Source: Gammaproteobacteria bacterium
Lineage (GTDB): Bacteria; Pseudomonadota; Gammaproteobacteria; Chromatiales; Chromatiaceae
Reading direction: 5' to 3'
Assembly: GCA_011389885.1 (NCBI GenBank)
Contig: JAABTK010000046.1
Coordinates: 1-38,166 of the forward strand
DNA: 38,166 bases
The notes under the pieces are model-generated. The model saw nothing but the letters and a program-made list of their open reading frames with translations, had not been told where the DNA came from and made no database searches. Every line of letters starts with the position of its first letter. The stretch's first letter is position 1. Below are positions 37,351 through 38,166 of this stretch, piece by piece. A program made the translations under genes and the position numbers.

Positions 37351-38166
37351 ATGCCCCAACCCGCCCCCCACGCCCTGCGCGACGCCCCGGCGCTGATCGA
37401 GAAGGTCTTCCCGGCGCAAAAGATCTCCTTCGAGGCCCAGAAGGAGCGCAAGGCCGGGGCCGGGCAGACCCTCACCGCGCTGGGTTCCTACTGGAAGGGC
37501 CGTAAGCCCCTGATCCTGGTGCGCGCCATCCTCCTCGCCAGCCTGCTGCCCCAGACCGAAGACGCCGAAACGGACCTGGAGATCTTCGAGCAACTGATGG
37601 CCATCGACGACCACGCCCTGGCCCGGCGCGAGCCCAAGCTCAGCGCCGCCGAGGTGGCCCGCCGCATCACCCTGTGCGACCCCTGGCCCTACTTCGACTA
37701 CACCAACCAATGCCCGGACCTGGACGACGACCAACTCCAGGCCCTCCGCTTCCCCCTGGATGTGGGCGACTACCCCGGCCTTAAACTCCGCTGGTCGCGC
37801 AAAATCGACCCACAAGACAAGCTCAGGTTGCTCGCCCAGGCCCTGGAGACCTTCGACGGCTATGAGGCCCGCGCCGCCCTCTGCAAGCGCCCCGAAGAGC
37901 TGGGCCAGCGAACCCTCTACGCGCCCATCTGGGAGGCGGTCAACGCCCACTTGGCCCGCTTCGGCGTCCAGGCCCACAGCCATGCCGAGCTGGTGGAACA
38001 GCTCGGCATCCTGCGCTTCGGCCACCGCCCGCGGGTGGGCGACACCTTCTGCGGCGGCGGTTCCATCCCCTTCGAGGCCGCCCGTCTCGGCTGCGATGTC
38101 TACGCCTCCGACCTCAACCCCATCGCCTGCATGCTCACCTGGGGCGCCCTCAACATCATCGGCGCC
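37351..38166 (+). CDS. DUF1156 adenine-type DNA methylase, cut by the window end
   Basis: The first 272 residues are open to the right edge. The N-terminus LIEKVFPAQKISFEAQKERK (15-34) is the DUF1156 domain. The S-adenosylmethionine motif I follows: VGDTFCGGGSIPFEAARLG (about 229-248), with the acidic ASDLNPIA (Asp254) at the next strand, as in COG1743 adenine-specific methylases. The catalytic (D/N)PP(Y/F) motif lies beyond the window. The ATG at 37351 has GAGGA 10 bases upstream (37336-37340). The gene is in the DUF499-DUF3780 cluster but separated by 183 bases of hairpins, so it may be regulated separately. It probably marks host DNA so that the partner ATPase or an unseen nuclease spares it (inference). 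Confidence 0.9.
   Translation, partial: MPQPAPHALRDAPALIEKVFPAQKISFEAQKERKAGAGQTLTALGSYWKGRKPLILVRAILLASLLPQTEDAETDLEIFEQLMAIDDHALARREPKLSAAEVARRITLCDPWPYFDYTNQCPDLDDDQLQALRFPLDVGDYPGLKLRWSRKIDPQDKLRLLAQALETFDGYEARAALCKRPEELGQRTLYAPIWEAVNAHLARFGVQAHSHAELVEQLGILRFGHRPRVGDTFCGGGSIPFEAARLGCDVYASDLNPIACMLTWGALNIIGA

Overview
The window looks like a chromosomal segment of a GC-rich (roughly 63-66% by eye) gammaproteobacterium, probably a sulfur-oxidising chemolithotroph. The evidence is a tsdBA-type thiosulfate dehydrogenase pair, a Calvin/glycolysis cluster in the order tkt-gap-pgk-pyk-fba (common in autotrophic and C1-using gammaproteobacteria), a gammaproteobacterial-style MoxR/DUF58 cluster and uvrB. 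No RuBisCO, rRNA or tRNA gene is seen, so autotrophy is inference.

Layout. 1-200: hexanucleotide repeat tracts around a palindrome. 202-2584: a small membrane protein, then two convergent, damaged genes (a GNAT/C39-peptidase gene and a RimK-like ATP-grasp gene) that have lost the sequence between them. 2585-3742: a gene-free block of repeats, including a MITE-like element. 3743-6669: a lone TauD/TfdA dioxygenase, then tsdB-tsdA. 6825-7754: an AT-rich, probably acquired sulfotransferase-like gene with internal duplications. 7984-9962: a SIR2-like protein and an M48 peptidase, both on the minus strand. 9963-10534: a second copy of the MITE-like element. 10535-12640: a small DUF6394-type membrane protein paired with a two-RCK potassium channel-like protein. 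12665-14242: a double-CDGSH protein, a small membrane protein and a thioredoxin-fold protein.

14388-21599 is the central carbon block: transketolase, GAPDH, phosphoglycerate kinase, pyruvate kinase and class II aldolase, all on the plus strand and closed by a clear intrinsic terminator. 21816-29705 is a long plus-strand set (BPSS1780-like, RDD, SpoIIM-like, DUF4129, DUF4350, MoxR, DUF58). The last five genes are tightly packed or overlapping and probably form an envelope-associated AAA+ chaperone system. After a palindromic repeat element come uvrB (minus) and, divergently, an aspartate aminotransferase.

33463 to the right edge is the most interesting part: a DUF499 ATPase, a DUF3780 protein and the start of a DUF1156 DNA methylase, a gene set associated with anti-phage defence. 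Between the second and third genes are three strong hairpins built from one shared 10-base core present twice in each orientation, two of them with mutually complementary loops. The cluster runs off the window, so its effector genes cannot be seen.
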